Shown: positions 13,943 to 14,265 of the stretch, in pieces | How the letters are laid out: each line of letters starts with the position of its first letter | Position numbering within the stretch: position 1 is the stretch's first letter | Assembly: GCA_030045175.1 (NCBI GenBank) | Contig: JASIBM010000348.1 | Span: 1 to 14,265, forward strand | Origin: Streptosporangiaceae bacterium | Lineage (GTDB): Bacteria; Actinomycetota; Actinomycetes; Streptosporangiales; Streptosporangiaceae | Direction of reading: 5' to 3' | DNA length: 14,265 nucleotides | Position numbers and translations under genes: made by a program | The notes under the pieces: generated by a model | Databases searched by the model: none | Told to the model about the DNA's origin: nothing | The model's input: only the letters and a program-made list of their open reading frames with translations

Positions 13943-14265
13943 CGGCAACCTTTCCCTTTCCCAACAGGCTCGCGGCGACTCGCCGTCCTTCAGGCTGGAT
14001 CGTTCGGCGGCCGGCGCCAGGCCACCAGCCTACGGGTCGCTCGCGCCGAGAGCGCCGGCCATGCCCGCACTGCCCCGCCGACACTGCTGCCAGGCGGATC
14101 GCCCACTCGACCGACCCCCCGCCCGCCCAACCACCCACCACGACAGCCCCCACCCCAACCCGAACACCCACCCGCCCAACCACCCACCCCCACGACAGCC
14201 CCACCCCAACCCGAACAACCACCCACCACGACAGCCCCACCCCAACCCGAACAACCACCCGCCCA
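13943..14265. other. Non-coding region upstream of ribF
   Basis: No credible gene was found in these 323 nt. Open frames exist on the minus strand (to about 14258) but they are Val/Gly/Trp-rich translations of the repeat below. No TruB motif was seen. The half nearest ribF (13949–14100) must hold the ribF promoter unless transcription comes from beyond the window; no clear −10/−35 is visible. Confidence 0.6.
14128..14265. repeat. C-rich/G-rich minisatellite, ~36–39-bp units, running off the window end
   Basis: Units begin CAACCACCCACC and end CCCCAACCCGAA: 14128–14164 (37 bp), 14177–14215 (39 bp) and 14216–14251 (36 bp), with a partial fourth at 14252–14265. A 12-bp CACCCACCCGCC spacer separates the first two. 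Units differ by small insertions in C runs. The plus strand almost lacks G; the minus strand carries GGGTTGGGGTGGGG runs in each unit, which fit G-quadruplex-forming patterns. The array may continue past the window. Confidence 0.85.

Noticed and set aside
13990..14258. Minus-strand open frames of 74–113 codons
   Set aside because: They are Val/Gly/Trp-rich translations of the tandem repeat in several frames at once, with no recognisable TruB motif.
14128..14265. CRISPR array
   Set aside because: Units are contiguous, C-rich and similar over their whole length, with no unique spacers and no dyad in the repeat.

Overview
The window is high-GC DNA (GTG/TTG starts used alongside ATG, C/G at third codon positions) from an actinomycete. 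The core block is the familiar actinobacterial run ribF – rpsO – pnp – M16 peptidase – dapB, all on the minus strand. The exact genus cannot be read from the sequence; a filamentous soil-type actinomycete is an inference.

Layout by region. 1–173 (−): 5' part of a YccF-family small membrane protein that runs off the window. 174–299: divergent control region with three GTGC/GCAC dyads. 300–5778 (+): an accessory cluster of a lipoprotein-like right-handed beta-helix protein and two tandem paralogues of glycoside hydrolase family 59 (galactocerebrosidase, GALC-like). The first paralogue has a cleavable-looking signal peptide and the second a membrane anchor. 5772–5788: a perfect 7-bp hairpin carrying the stop codons of both converging genes. 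5782–6552 (−): dapB. 6624–7946 (−): M16 zinc peptidase. 7943–10423 (−): pnp with an Arg/Asp/Gly-rich tail. 10424–10823: pnp leader with nested palindromes. 10824–11093 (−): rpsO with a TTG start. 11094–11404: rpsO upstream region. 11405–12774 (−): an Asp-box beta-propeller (sialidase-like) secreted protein whose last ~64 codons lie in a different frame. 12971–13942 (−): ribF. 13943–14265: non-coding, with a C-rich/G-rich ~36–39-bp tandem repeat running to the window end.

How it fits together. The minus-strand genes are housekeeping: flavin cofactor synthesis, ribosomal protein S15, RNA decay, a processing peptidase and lysine/diaminopimelate synthesis. Around and inside that block sit four exported carbohydrate-related proteins: a beta-helix protein, two GH59 enzymes and an Asp-box propeller. 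The propeller gene separates ribF from rpsO, which are usually close neighbours in actinomycetes. I infer that the exported proteins act on galactose-containing glycoconjugates outside the cell. A GTGCC-N-GGCAC dyad occurs just upstream of the beta-helix gene and at the start of the second GH59 gene, with a related dyad at the propeller gene, so they may share a regulator. This is a hypothesis from eye inspection only.
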